Shown piece by piece: positions 36,671 through 45,966 of a DNA stretch of 64,000 nt (position 1 is the first letter of the stretch; each line of letters begins with the position of its first letter). The notes beneath the pieces were generated by a model that searched no databases, was not told where the DNA came from, and saw nothing but the letters and a program-made list of their open reading frames with translations. The stretch is from positions 62,001 through 126,000 of the forward strand of contig NZ_JACYXM010000001.1 in the NCBI RefSeq assembly GCF_014843005.1, given 5' to 3'. A program made the position numbers and the translations under genes. Source of the DNA: Rhodanobacter sp. DHG33. GTDB taxonomy: Bacteria > Pseudomonadota > Gammaproteobacteria > Xanthomonadales > Rhodanobacteraceae.

Positions 36671-37471
36671 ATGAACCTCAAGACCCTCGACGTTACCGAC
36701 CCGCTGGTCATCGCCGGCACCAGCTACGCCTCGCGCCTGCTCACCGGCACCGGCAAATACCGGGATTTCGACGAGACGCGCGCCGCCTCGCAGGCCGCCG
36801 GCGCGGAGATCGTCACCGTGGCGATCCGCCGCGTGAACATCGGCCAGGACGCGAACGCGCCCAGCCTGCTCGACGCGCTGCCGCCTGACCAGTTCACCCT
36901 GCTGCCGAACACCGCCGGCTGCTACAACGCGGCGGATGCGGTGCGCACCTGCAAGTTGGCGCGCGAACTGCTGGACGGCCACAAGCTGGTGAAGCTGGAA
37001 GTGCTGGGCGATCAGAAAACCCTGTTTCCCGATGTGGTGGAAACGCTGAAAGCCGCCGAAATCCTCGTCGCCGACGGTTTCGACGTGATGGTCTACACCA
37101 GCGACGACCCGATCCTCGCGAAGAAGCTCGAGGAAATCGGCTGCGTGGCGGTGATGCCGCTGGCCGCGCCGATCGGCTCGGGCCTGGGCATCCAGAACCG
37201 CTACAACCTGCTGGAGATCGTGGAAAGCGCCAAGGTGCCGATCATCGTCGATGCCGGCGTGGGCACGGCGTCCGATGCCGCGGTGGCGATGGAGCTGGGC
37301 TGCGACGGCGTGCTGATGAACACGGCCATCGCCGGCGCCAGGGACCCGGTGCTGATGGCGCACGCGATGAAGCTGGCGATCCAGGCCGGCCGCGCTGCGT
37401 TCAAGGCCGGCCGCATCCCGCGCAAGCGCTATGCATCGGCTTCCAGCCCGATCGACGGCACCATCGGCTGA
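36671..37471 (+). CDS. thiG: Thiazole synthase
   Basis: Forms the thiazole ring of thiamine from deoxyxylulose phosphate, dehydroglycine and ThiS-thiocarboxylate. The 266-residue TIM barrel includes the Schiff-base lysine in [19 protein letters not shown], and the phosphate-binding [20 protein letters not shown] and [11 protein letters not shown]. The ATG at 36671 gives the usual N-terminus. trmB starts four bases after its stop. Confidence 0.96.
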   Translation: MNLKTLDVTDPLVIAGTSYASRLLTGTGKYRDFDETRAASQAAGAEIVTVAIRRVNIGQDANAPSLLDALPPDQFTLLPNTAGCYNAADAVRTCKLARELLDGHKLVKLEVLGDQKTLFPDVVETLKAAEILVADGFDVMVYTSDDPILAKKLEEIGCVAVMPLAAPIGSGLGIQNRYNLLEIVESAKVPIIVDAGVGTASDAAVAMELGCDGVLMNTAIAGARDPVLMAHAMKLAIQAGRAAFKAGRIPRKRYASASSPIDGTIG

Positions 37472-37475
37472 TGCC

Positions 37476-38204
37476 ATGAGCGACACGCACGACCACGGCG
37501 GCGAACACGAAGGCGCCGAACACCTGCAGGTCATGCGCCGCATCCGCAGCTTCGTGCTGCGCGAGGGCCGCATGACGCCGGCGCAGCAGCGCGCGTTCGA
37601 CGAGCACTGGGCGCGCTTCGGCATCGATTACAGCGGCAGCGCGCAGGACTATGCCGCCCGCTTTGGGCGCACTGCGCCGCTGGTGATGGAAATCGGCTTC
37701 GGCAACGGCGAGGCCCTGGCATGGGCCAGCGAGCACGACCCTGCGCGCGACTATCTCGGCATCGAGGTGCACGGGCCCGGCGTGGGCCGGCTGATGAACA
37801 CGCTGGCCGCGCGCGATGCGCGCAACGTACGCCTCTACAAGCACGACGCGGTGGAAGTACTGGAAAACGAGATCCCGCCGGGCACGCTGACCGAGGCCCG
37901 CATCTGGTTTCCCGACCCCTGGCACAAGAAGCGCCACAACAAGCGCCGTATCGTCCAGCCTGGTTTCGTCGCCCTGCTCGCCTCGCGCATGGCGCCCGAC
38001 GGCCTCCTGCACCTGGCCACCGATTGGCAGCCCTACGCCGAGCACATGCTGGAAACGATGGAGGCCGCGCCCGGCTGGCGCAACGCCATCGCGCCCGGCC
38101 AGTACGCCGAGAAGCCGGCGTGGCGCATCGAGACCCACTTCGAGCGACGGGGCCTGAAACTGGGCCATGGCGTGTGGGACCTGCTCTACCGGCGCGCGCC
38201 ATGA
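37476..38204 (+). CDS. trmB: tRNA (guanine-N7-)-methyltransferase
   Basis: Methylates G46 in the tRNA variable loop. The 242-residue protein has the SAM-binding [19 protein letters not shown], the conserved [16 protein letters not shown], and [14 protein letters not shown]. The His/Glu-rich N-terminal tail ([14 protein letters not shown]) is not part of the fold. It is coupled to thiG by a four-base gap, an arrangement common in this order. Confidence 0.95.
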   Translation: MSDTHDHGGEHEGAEHLQVMRRIRSFVLREGRMTPAQQRAFDEHWARFGIDYSGSAQDYAARFGRTAPLVMEIGFGNGEALAWASEHDPARDYLGIEVHGPGVGRLMNTLAARDARNVRLYKHDAVEVLENEIPPGTLTEARIWFPDPWHKKRHNKRRIVQPGFVALLASRMAPDGLLHLATDWQPYAEHMLETMEAAPGWRNAIAPGQYAEKPAWRIETHFERRGLKLGHGVWDLLYRRAP

Positions 38205-38214
38205 CGTGAAAGCG

Positions 38215-38234
38215 GCGCCGCCTTCGGGCGGTGC
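38215..38234 (+). terminator. Hairpin after trmB
   Basis: GCGCCGCC and GGCGGTGC pair (one G-T) around a TTCG tetraloop, ten bases after the trmB stop codon, followed by a short T-rich stretch. It is probably the end of the thiSG-trmB transcript. The remaining 240 bases before the next gene hold no recognised feature. Confidence 0.65.
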
Positions 38235-38476
38235 TTCGTTTGCCCTTCATCTTTGCCGGGATAGCCTCGGAGCGAAGGGGGACGCTACGGAAACCCTTTT
38301 CCAAAGCAACCGTTACCCCACTTTCCGCCTGCCCCAGCCAGCGGCGACAGAGGCAACGGTTCACCAGCACTTGCACCTCGCCGCTTATACTTGCGCAACC
38401 CAATCAGGGACGAGCGCCGCAGCGTGAATTCGCCACTGCCACTCCACGATTCGACGCCCCGTCGGGGGGCGTACTG

Positions 38477-40318
38477 ATGCCGCTCGCGCTCACCCCCGAA
38501 ATGATCCTGGTGCTCGGGCTGGTGGGCTTCACCATGCTGATGCTGGTGCTGGAGTGGATCCGCGCCGACATGGTGGCTTTGCTGGTGGTGGTGGTAATCG
38601 GCCTCACCGGCGTGATTCCTTCGGAGAAGGTATTCAACGGCTTCGCCGGCAACGCCGTGATCGCGATCATCGCGATCATGATCATGGGCGAGGGTCTGGA
38701 CCGCGCCGGCGTGCTCAACCTCACCGCGCACATGGTGATGAGGCTGGCCAAGGGCATGGAGTCCCGCCTCGGCCTGGTCATCAACCTGATGGCCAGCCTG
38801 TTCAGCGCGGTGATTCCCAGCCAGGCGCTGGCCGCACTGATGATCCCGGTATCCAGCCGCCTGTCTGCGCGCACCGGCGTGCCGCTGTCGAAGCTGCTGC
38901 TGCCGATGGCGTTCTGCATCCTCACCGCCACCAACACCACGCTGATCGCCAACTCGCCGCTGATCGTGCTGAACGACCTGATCGCCAGCGCGAACGCGAA
39001 CCTGCTGCCCGGTGCGCACACGATTCCGAAGTTCGGCCTCTTCAGTGTGACTCCCGCTGGCCTTGCGCTGGCCGCGGTGGGCATCGGCTATTTCTACTTC
39101 TTCGGCCGCAAGCTACTGCCGGGTCACGAAGACGAACGCCTCAAGGTGACGCCCGGCCGTACCGAGAGCTACTTCGCCGACACCTACGGCATCGCCGGCG
39201 AGACGTCCGAACTCACCGTCACCGCCGAAAGCCCGCTGGTGGGCATGAGCATCGGCGAGGCCGAACAACTGCACGACGCGCCGCTGATCCTTGCCATCAA
39301 GACCGGCAACGAATCACGCATGGCCCCGCCGGCCGACCTCGTGATCTGGGTGGGCTCGGTGCTGGGCGTGCTGGGGCCGCGCGAGCAGCTCAACCAGTTC
39401 GCCAACAACCAGCTGTGCAAGCTGTCCACGCGGATGCGCCAGCTGGGCGAGCTGTTCAACCCCACGCGCGCGGGCATTTCCGAAGTGGTGATCCCGCCGG
39501 TGTCCCGCTTCATCAAGCACACCGTGGGCGACCTGCGCCTGCGCAAGCGCTTCGGCATCTCGGTGCTGGCGGTGAACCGCGGCGACCAGGTGCTGCGCGA
39601 CGACGTGCGCGCGGTGACACTGCGCGCGGGCGATACCGTGGTGGTGCACAGCACCTGGCGCGACCTTTCGCTGGCAGCGGAAGACCGCGACCTCGTGGTG
39701 GTCACCGACATCCCGAAGGAAGAGCAGCGTCCCGGCAAGATCTGGCAGGCGGTGGGCTTCTTCGTGCTGGCCAAATGCCTGGCCCTGTTCACCAATCTCG
39801 ACCTGTCGGTGGCGATGATGACCGGCGCCATCGGCATGCTGCTCTCCGGCGTGCTGAACATGGACGAGGCGTACAAGGCGATCAACTGGAAAACCATCTT
39901 CGTCACCGCCTGCCTGATCCCCCTGGGCTGGTCGATGGATGCCACCGGTACCGCCGCGTGGGTGGCACAGTACGTGCTGCACTACCTGGGGCACGCCTCG
40001 CCATGGGTGCTGCAGGCCACGCTGGCCATACTCACCCTGCTGTTCTCGCAGGTGATGTCCAACGTGGGCGCCACGGTGATGATGGTGCCCATCGCCATCT
40101 CGGTGGCGGTGGCCACCGGCGGCAACCCCTCGGCCTACGCGCTGATCGTGGCCGTGTCCTCGTCCAACACCTTCCTGCTCAGCTCCGGTCACCCCGCGCT
40201 GATGATGGTCACCGGCCCTGGCGGCTACAAAGGCAGGGATTTCCTGCGCGTGGGCGCGCCGCTGACGCTGGCCATGCTGGTGGTCACCCTGGTATCGATC
40301 AATCTGCTGTTCCGCTGA
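38477..40318 (+). CDS. SLC13-family anion carrier with TrkA_C-like domains
   Basis: A 613-residue permease of the divalent anion:sodium symporter type. An N-terminal block of about six helices (residues 5-200) is followed by a soluble insert at about 215-430 with two RCK_C/TrkA_C-like domains (ELTVTAESPLVGMSIGE and GISVLAVNRGDQVLRDD). A second membrane block comes next, with VMSNVGATVMMVPIAISVA and SSSNTFLLSSGHPA. The layout resembles the sulfate/thiosulfate or dicarboxylate carriers of this class; the substrate is not determinable here. The ATG at 38477 follows GGGGGG. Confidence 0.88.
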   Translation: MPLALTPEMILVLGLVGFTMLMLVLEWIRADMVALLVVVVIGLTGVIPSEKVFNGFAGNAVIAIIAIMIMGEGLDRAGVLNLTAHMVMRLAKGMESRLGLVINLMASLFSAVIPSQALAALMIPVSSRLSARTGVPLSKLLLPMAFCILTATNTTLIANSPLIVLNDLIASANANLLPGAHTIPKFGLFSVTPAGLALAAVGIGYFYFFGRKLLPGHEDERLKVTPGRTESYFADTYGIAGETSELTVTAESPLVGMSIGEAEQLHDAPLILAIKTGNESRMAPPADLVIWVGSVLGVLGPREQLNQFANNQLCKLSTRMRQLGELFNPTRAGISEVVIPPVSRFIKHTVGDLRLRKRFGISVLAVNRGDQVLRDDVRAVTLRAGDTVVVHSTWRDLSLAAEDRDLVVVTDIPKEEQRPGKIWQAVGFFVLAKCLALFTNLDLSVAMMTGAIGMLLSGVLNMDEAYKAINWKTIFVTACLIPLGWSMDATGTAAWVAQYVLHYLGHASPWVLQATLAILTLLFSQVMSNVGATVMMVPIAISVAVATGGNPSAYALIVAVSSSNTFLLSSGHPALMMVTGPGGYKGRDFLRVGAPLTLAMLVVTLVSINLLFR

Positions 40319-40610
40319 GGCCCCTCGGACGGGCATCGACGGGGCGCCTCGCCCGGTACGGCCTAAGCAGGAAGGCGCGCCTGCGGTGCCACCAGGACCT
40401 AGGCATTGGGGACTTGTTCAGTGAATGACCTGAATCCGTCACGAATTGGCGGTTGAATCGGAGAGCAAGGGGATTCACCCGCCCCCACCCTGAACAGCCA
40501 GCTACCAAAGTGGTGGCGAATGCACTGCCAATGTGACAATGTGAGAGTTCAGGGGGGCCAATCCGCGCCGGTAGGGGCCAGCGCGGACGGCTCATTAAGG
40601 AGTACGCACC
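40319..40610. other. Non-coding spacer before the polysaccharide locus
   Basis: This 292-base spacer separates the core genes from the polysaccharide locus. It has an imperfect GC-rich inverted repeat just after the carrier stop codon (about 40316-40350) and a direct TGTGA repeat near 40530-40545. No ops/JUMPstart element or tRNA is seen. It probably contains the promoter of the wecA-like gene, but no convincing -35/-10 pair can be pointed to. Confidence 0.4.
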
Positions 40611-41762
40611 ATGTTGGACACCGGAATGCTTGCCGCCACACTGGCGGCAACTGCGACTTCGTTCGCAGCCATCCTTGTGTTGCGCAGGTTTGCGGAACCA
40701 CTCGGCCTGCTGGACCACCCTGGCCATCGCAAGCTGCACGCAGGCAGCGTGCCACTGGTCGGGGGACTCGCCATTTTTACCGGTGTGCTGGTTGGCGCAT
40801 TCATCGACCGCCATCAGCTCCCGCACTTCGCGCAAATCCTGCTCGCTACCTCGACGATCTTGGTCTTGGTGGGGGCACTCGACGACCGCGAGGATCTGAG
40901 TGTGCGCATGCGCCTCGTGGTGCAAACCGCAGCCATCCTCGTCATGATCGGCACCACCGGCGTCTACATCCACACCCTGGGGCGGGTGTTCGGCCATGAT
41001 CTGGTCCTGGGGTGGCTAGGCATTCCACTCACCGTGGTCGCTGTAATCGGGCTGGTGAATGCCTTCAACATGATGGATGGCATCGATGGTCTCGCTGGCG
41101 GCCTCGCGCTGGTCTGTGCAGCGGCGATCCTGCATTTCACTAATGCTCCACCCGCCGGAGCTCAATTCCTTTTAGCCCTGCTGGTCGCAGCGATTCTGCC
41201 CTACTTGGCCGTCAATCTCGGCCTGCTGGGCCGCAAGATATTCATGGGTGACGCCGGCAGCATGCTGATCGGCTATCTGCTGTCATGGATACTGATACGC
41301 CTGAGCCAGCAATCTGGCTCTCACTTGTCCCCAGTAGACGTGCTGTGGTGTGTGGCGCTCCCCGTACTCGATACGCTAGCCGTGATGTTCCGCCGTTTGC
41401 GCGAACACAAATCGCCATTCATGCCCGATCGCGGACATATACATCACATCCTGATGGGTATGGGCTTGGGCCCGCGCGCTACGCTCATTGTCTTGCTTGC
41501 GTTGGCTACCACCATTGCTTTTGCTGGCAGCTTGGTCCGGCAGCTAAATTTGGGCGCCGGCTCCAACCTCATCGCGTTCATCACCCTTATGATCGGATAC
41601 ATCGCGCTGGCCAATCGCACTTGGGCGAGACAGCAAGCTCGCACAATGGGCAGGGTGCAGCCACAGAGCCGCGCAGCCGCGGCTGCTAACGATGCCGATA
41701 TCACGCCAATGGGCGTGCTGGCGAACCGCAATACGCCCCAGGACGGGGCACAAGGTAGCTAA
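40611..41762 (+). CDS. Undecaprenyl-phosphate sugar-1-phosphate transferase (WecA/WbpL-like)
   Basis: A 383-residue polyprenyl-phosphate N-acetylhexosamine-1-phosphate transferase with about eleven helices. It has the conserved ALDDRED loop, NAFNMMDGIDGLAGG, the GDAGSMLIG motif and the RGHIHHIL loop. It starts a glycan repeat unit on undecaprenyl phosphate in the inner membrane. Within the locus it stands alone on the plus strand and points toward the other genes. Its neighbour at 41970 is a probable FucNAc transferase, so WbpL-like use of UDP-HexNAc is plausible. Confidence 0.9.
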   Translation: MLDTGMLAATLAATATSFAAILVLRRFAEPLGLLDHPGHRKLHAGSVPLVGGLAIFTGVLVGAFIDRHQLPHFAQILLATSTILVLVGALDDREDLSVRMRLVVQTAAILVMIGTTGVYIHTLGRVFGHDLVLGWLGIPLTVVAVIGLVNAFNMMDGIDGLAGGLALVCAAAILHFTNAPPAGAQFLLALLVAAILPYLAVNLGLLGRKIFMGDAGSMLIGYLLSWILIRLSQQSGSHLSPVDVLWCVALPVLDTLAVMFRRLREHKSPFMPDRGHIHHILMGMGLGPRATLIVLLALATTIAFAGSLVRQLNLGAGSNLIAFITLMIGYIALANRTWARQQARTMGRVQPQSRAAAAANDADITPMGVLANRNTPQDGAQGS

Positions 41763-41969
41763 TAGGCTGCTGAAATTAGCATAATGACGTCAATGTCGTG
41801 CACCGTCCGCAATACAGTCAGGTATTCTGGTCGCCGATGTAAGTACTCAACGGCCACCTGCTACAACAGGCAGAGGGGGGGTAAATGCCGTTGTGGATCG
41901 TCCAGCAGTGGCATGCCAAGCGCCCCGAGCTCTTCCACTGAAATCAAAGAGTCATCCGAGTCTTGACTC

Positions 41970-43154
41970 CTATGTGATCCCCGCAATGATGCGCTTCACG
42001 GCGGACGCAGACGAGTACCTGCTTTCCACCAGAGGTTTGCCCTTTTTGGCCATTTCGTTCCTCAACGCTGGCTGATCCAGGAGCTTTGTAGCCAGTGATT
42101 CCAATTGGTGCTCCGCTTCGCCGACGCAAACGCAACCAACGCCCTCGGTTTCAATGATTTGCTCCAGGTCATTCCCGGCATTGATTCGCGCGAGCACGGG
42201 TAAGCCCGCACGCAGGTAAGTCAGAAACTTGCCCGGTATGTTGTGCGTGGTATGCCGCGGGTCGAGCGCAATCAGGCCTACATGGCATTGCGCCAGCAAA
42301 CCGGGTATCGACTTGGAGTCGACCTCATCCATGAACAATACGTGGCGCAGGTCATGCAGTTTTGCGTGCTCACGCAAACGTTCCACCTCACTGCCGCGCC
42401 CCACGAAAAGAAACCCTGCGTCATTACGACCGGCCAAATCCTCTGCCAGCTCCAGCAAGCAGTCCATTCCCTGCGCTGCCCCCATGTTTCCGGCATAGAC
42501 AAAGATCATCCTTCCGGCAAGCAGTGTGGATTGCAACGAAATGTTGCATTCGCCATGCGTCGGCGCGGACAGCCAGTTCTCCAGCACTTCAATTCGCGCG
42601 CCACTGCCAGCAGTTGCTGCGACCATGGGCGCATTGCCGGGTGTTTGCACGCCGATCACGTCAGCCTGCCGGTATTGATAGCGCTCCACGTGTTTCAGTA
42701 GACGATAAGCCAGGCCGCGTCGCATGATGCCGGCATCCGCGGCCCAATCGGGGAACAGGTCGCGCAGGATCAAATACCCGCGGCAACCGCTGGCCCGCTT
42801 GACCCGCTTGGCAACCAGGCCAAGAAATATCGTGGGCGAGTACCACACCACGCCTTCCCAACGAGTTGCCGCAAGACCCGACTTGCGCAATCCCCTGAGC
42901 AGTGCGAACGGCAGCCACATCTCCGCAAATGCGCGACGCACCAGGCCCACGTCTTTGGTCTGCGGCGCGCGCACCCGCAACACGGTTGCGCCATCCATCT
43001 GTTCGATGGCAGCAGGTGTCGGTAATCCTGCAGCAGGTATCAGCACCGTAACCCGGTGTCCCTGCGCCACCATTTCCGTGACAAGGTCATGCAGTTGCAC
43101 CGCGCCGGAAATGCGTGCGGGCGGATAGGTGTCGGCCACCAACAAAAGGCGCAT
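41970..43154 (-). CDS. GT4 glycosyltransferase, WbuB-like (probable L-FucNAc transferase)
   Basis: A 394-residue GT-B transferase with the N-terminal LLLVADTYPPARISGAVQLH and the C-terminal donor-site segment IPGKFLTYLRAGLPVLARIN, which is typical of WbuB from O-antigen loci. In Escherichia coli O26 wbuB follows fnlABC and adjoins wbuC, as here, so transfer of N-acetyl-L-fucosamine is the best guess. It starts at 43154, overlapping the WbuC stop by one base (TGATG). It is the last gene of the minus-strand operon. Confidence 0.85.
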   Translation of the reverse strand: MRLLLVADTYPPARISGAVQLHDLVTEMVAQGHRVTVLIPAAGLPTPAAIEQMDGATVLRVRAPQTKDVGLVRRAFAEMWLPFALLRGLRKSGLAATRWEGVVWYSPTIFLGLVAKRVKRASGCRGYLILRDLFPDWAADAGIMRRGLAYRLLKHVERYQYRQADVIGVQTPGNAPMVAATAGSGARIEVLENWLSAPTHGECNISLQSTLLAGRMIFVYAGNMGAAQGMDCLLELAEDLAGRNDAGFLFVGRGSEVERLREHAKLHDLRHVLFMDEVDSKSIPGLLAQCHVGLIALDPRHTTHNIPGKFLTYLRAGLPVLARINAGNDLEQIIETEGVGCVCVGEAEHQLESLATKLLDQPALRNEMAKKGKPLVESRYSSASAVKRIIAGIT

Positions 43155-43681
43155 CAATGTGGCGTCCGGCCGTTGCCCGCCTGTCCGGTCGAGAAATGCT
43201 TGCGCGCTGCGTCTCCAAGCATACGAGCGTACTCTTGTGCTTCCGGCGTACCATCCGCGGGTGCCCACAATGGAAATTCATGCGGTTCGTCCGGGTTGAA
43301 TGGCCCCGCCTTCACCTCGAGCAATACCGAGCCGTGTGCCAGCGACAACACCGAATTCCAGCAGTCACCGCTGACTTCGACCGTGGCCCCCATCGACACG
43401 CCACCTCCGGCGCCAAACGGAACGACACGCTCAACATTCCCTTCATCGTCGAACAGCGCCACGGCAAACTGACCGCGCAACGCCACCAGCAGTTTGCTGC
43501 GCGGGTTGACTGAATGCTTGTATGGCCGCAGGTAGCTGCCTGGCTCGATGGCGTTCAACAAGCGCTGGCAAGGATCGGCATACGACGTGTGGATGTTGTG
43601 GTGCTGGCGCAGGCGCGGGGAGGCGACTGCGCGCCTTGTCAGCTCATCCAGCATTGCCGCATCGAATTCCGTGACACCCAT
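43154..43681 (-). CDS. wbuC: WbuC-family cupin protein
   Basis: A cupin-fold metalloprotein of about 175 residues found beside FucNAc genes in O-antigen loci. It shows the family segments SPRLRQHHNIHTSYADPCQR, LLNAIEPGSYLRPYKH and VALRGQFAVALFDDEGNV. The start is uncertain: ATG at 43681 has GGGACGGG upstream, ATG at 43696 and TTG at 43711 are also in frame. Its biochemical role is unknown. Confidence 0.85.
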   Translation of the reverse strand: MGVTEFDAAMLDELTRRAVASPRLRQHHNIHTSYADPCQRLLNAIEPGSYLRPYKHSVNPRSKLLVALRGQFAVALFDDEGNVERVVPFGAGGGVSMGATVEVSGDCWNSVLSLAHGSVLLEVKAGPFNPDEPHEFPLWAPADGTPEAQEYARMLGDAARKHFSTGQAGNGRTPH

Positions 43682-43718
43682 GGTTTCCCGTCCCATCCAG
43701 TTCCAGAACAAATGCCGC

Positions 43719-44855
43719 TCAGTCGCGCTTCCAGACCACGCGGTTCACATAATCGACGTAACTGAGCACGATGCGCACGACCTTGTCCGAAACGTTCGGC
43801 ATGCTGTAGTCGGCCACCTGCCGCAACAAGCGCTGCTCGCCAGCAGGTTGCGATTCGAGGATGGCCAGGCCTTGCATCACGCGCTCCGGGCGCGTCCCCA
43901 CCATCATTACCGCGGCTTCCTCCATGCCTTCCGGACGCTCGTGCGCGTCGCGCAGGTTGAGCGCACGGAAGTTGAGGATGGATGCTTCCTCGTTGATTGT
44001 ACCGCTGTCGGACAGCACCGCCCTGGCATCCTTCTGCAAACGCACGTAGTCGCTGAATCCAAGCGGTTTCAACAGGTGGATCCGGTCGTCCAACTTCACG
44101 CCCAGCGCATCAATGCGCTTGCGTGTGCGCGGGTGCGTCGACACCACAACCGGCAGTCCGTACGTCGATGCCACGGCGTTCAGGGTTTCCATCAATCCGG
44201 CAAAGTTGTGGTCCGAATCGATGTTTTCTTCCCTATGCGCGCTGACGACGAAATACTTGCCAGGCTGCAAACCAAGGCGCTGCAACGCATCCGAACGCTC
44301 GATGTTCGGTGCGTAGTACGTCAGCACCTCGTACATCGGGCTGCCGGTCTTGATGACCCGATCCGGTGGCAAGCCTTCGCGCAGCAGGTATTCGCGCGCG
44401 ATGTCGCTGTAGGTCAGGTTGATGTCCGCAGTGTGATCGACGATACGCCGGTTGATTTCTTCCGGCACGCGCATGTCGAAGCAGCGATTGCCGGCTTCCA
44501 TGTGAAAGACCGGAATCTTGCGTCGCTTGGCCGGGATCGCCGCAAGGCAGCTATTGGTGTCGCCCAGGATCAGCACCGCATCCGGCTGCACTTCAGCCAA
44601 CACCTGGTCCGCTGCAATGATGACCTTGCCGATCGTTTCCGCCCCGCTGCTGCCGGCCGCCTCGAGGAAGTGGTCCGGTTTGCGGATGCCTAGATCCTCG
44701 AAGAAGATGCCGTTCAATTCGTAGTCGTAGTTTTGCCCCGTATGCACCAGCACGTGTTCGCAAAACGCATCCAGCTTGGCCATCACACGCGACAGCCGGA
44801 TGATTTCCGGCCGTGTGCCGACGATGGTGGCAACCTTGAGTTTGCGTACACTCAT
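43719..44855 (-). CDS. UDP-N-acetylhexosamine 2-epimerase (WbjD/FnlC/CapG-like)
   Basis: A 378-residue non-hydrolysing epimerase of the WecB fold: VGTRPEIIRLSRVM, LGDTNSCLAAIPAKRR, HMEAGNRCFDMRVPEE and SDSGTINEEAS. As third enzyme of the UDP-L-FucNAc pathway it inverts C2 of UDP-N-acetyl-L-pneumosamine. The two preceding genes encode the first two steps, which settles its role over plain ManNAc synthesis. It overlaps the CapF-like gene by four bases (ATGA). Confidence 0.9.
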   Translation of the reverse strand: MSVRKLKVATIVGTRPEIIRLSRVMAKLDAFCEHVLVHTGQNYDYELNGIFFEDLGIRKPDHFLEAAGSSGAETIGKVIIAADQVLAEVQPDAVLILGDTNSCLAAIPAKRRKIPVFHMEAGNRCFDMRVPEEINRRIVDHTADINLTYSDIAREYLLREGLPPDRVIKTGSPMYEVLTYYAPNIERSDALQRLGLQPGKYFVVSAHREENIDSDHNFAGLMETLNAVASTYGLPVVVSTHPRTRKRIDALGVKLDDRIHLLKPLGFSDYVRLQKDARAVLSDSGTINEEASILNFRALNLRDAHERPEGMEEAAVMMVGTRPERVMQGLAILESQPAGEQRLLRQVADYSMPNVSDKVVRIVLSYVDYVNRVVWKRD

Positions 44856-45964
44856 ACCTTGCTCGCCACCGTGTCGGGGTGTTCCCGGTCGAAGATCTCG
44901 TTGGCCCACAGCATCACTACCAGCTCATCGTCGCCAATGTTGGTGATGTCGTGCGCCCAACCCGGAATGGTTTCCACCACCAGCGGTTCGTCGCCCGTGC
45001 TCTCGACTTCGAACGTTTCGTTGGTGACCAGATGCCGAAAGCGATAACGTGCGCTGCCCTTGATGACAAGGAATTTCTCGGTCTTGGTGTGGTGGTAATG
45101 GCCACCCCGCGTGATCCCCGGATGCGCGGTGAAGAACGAGAACTGCCCGCAGTCCGGCGTTTTCAACATCTCCACGAACATGCCCCGCGGGTCGGCATGT
45201 TTCTCGACCTTGTAGCTGAAGGCCTCCGGGGGCAAGAAACTCACGTAAGTCGCGTACAGCGCACGCACCAATCCGGTGCCGACACGCTCGCTGACCAGTG
45301 ATTGGCGCACGTTCCCGAACGCACGGATCTGCTGCGCGAGTTCGCCTACTGTTGTTGCGTAGACCGGCCCAGCTTCGGCAAACCGCAGGCCCTCCCCGGG
45401 CTCGGCCAGAAACCGCAACAACTCAGCCACCACGTCATCGATATAGATAAGCCGCACCGGCGATTCAGGGTTGTCAATGCGGATCGGCAGCCCGCGCGCG
45501 ATGTTGTGGCAAAACGTGGCCACCGCCGAGTTGTAGTCAGGCCGGCTCCACTTGCCGAACACGTTGGCCAAGCGATAGATCGCCACCGACGCGCCACTGC
45601 GCTGCCCGTAGTCCGCCAAGGCCTCTTCGGCGTGGCGCTTGCTGACGCCGTAAGGATTGTCCTGCTCCACCTGAATCGACGAGGCGAACGCCAGGGGCAG
45701 CGATCGCCCGGTTGCCAGCAGCGCCTCGCACAGGCTCGCCGTGAACCCGGCGTTGCCTTGCTCAAACTCTGCGACGTCCTTGGGCCGGTTCACACCAGCC
45801 AAATGCACCACACGATCCGCGCGGCCGGCCAACTCGGCCAATTCCGCAGCCGACGTGGCGCGCGTCACCGGCAGCACTTCGAAATCCTTGTGCTCGCCCA
45901 GCGCAACCACCAGATTCTTGCCGATGAAGCCATCGGCGCCAGTCACCAGCACCCGCGTCACCAT
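44852..45964 (-). CDS. UDP-sugar C3-epimerase/C4-reductase (WbjC/FnlB/CapF-like)
   Basis: A 370-residue bifunctional protein. The N-terminal SDR domain has VLVTGADGFIGKNL and the YGVSK active site. The C-terminal cupin (about residues 250-370) has the metal-site GGHYHHTKTEKFLVIKG. In Staphylococcus CapF the cupin epimerises C3 and the SDR domain reduces C4, giving the second step toward UDP-L-FucNAc. The ATG at 45964 follows the WbjB-like stop by two bases. Confidence 0.92.
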   Translation of the reverse strand: MVTRVLVTGADGFIGKNLVVALGEHKDFEVLPVTRATSAAELAELAGRADRVVHLAGVNRPKDVAEFEQGNAGFTASLCEALLATGRSLPLAFASSIQVEQDNPYGVSKRHAEEALADYGQRSGASVAIYRLANVFGKWSRPDYNSAVATFCHNIARGLPIRIDNPESPVRLIYIDDVVAELLRFLAEPGEGLRFAEAGPVYATTVGELAQQIRAFGNVRQSLVSERVGTGLVRALYATYVSFLPPEAFSYKVEKHADPRGMFVEMLKTPDCGQFSFFTAHPGITRGGHYHHTKTEKFLVIKGSARYRFRHLVTNETFEVESTGDEPLVVETIPGWAHDITNIGDDELVVMLWANEIFDREHPDTVASKV

Positions 45965-45966
45965 CG

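Noticed and set aside
40319-40610. JUMPstart/ops element ahead of the polysaccharide genes
   Set aside because: No GGCGGTAG-type ops sequence is present on either strand of the spacer.
41784-41966. Small plus-strand frame between the wecA-like gene and the WbuB-like gene
   Set aside because: No ribosome binding site, biased composition or motif; it is treated as spacer between convergent genes.
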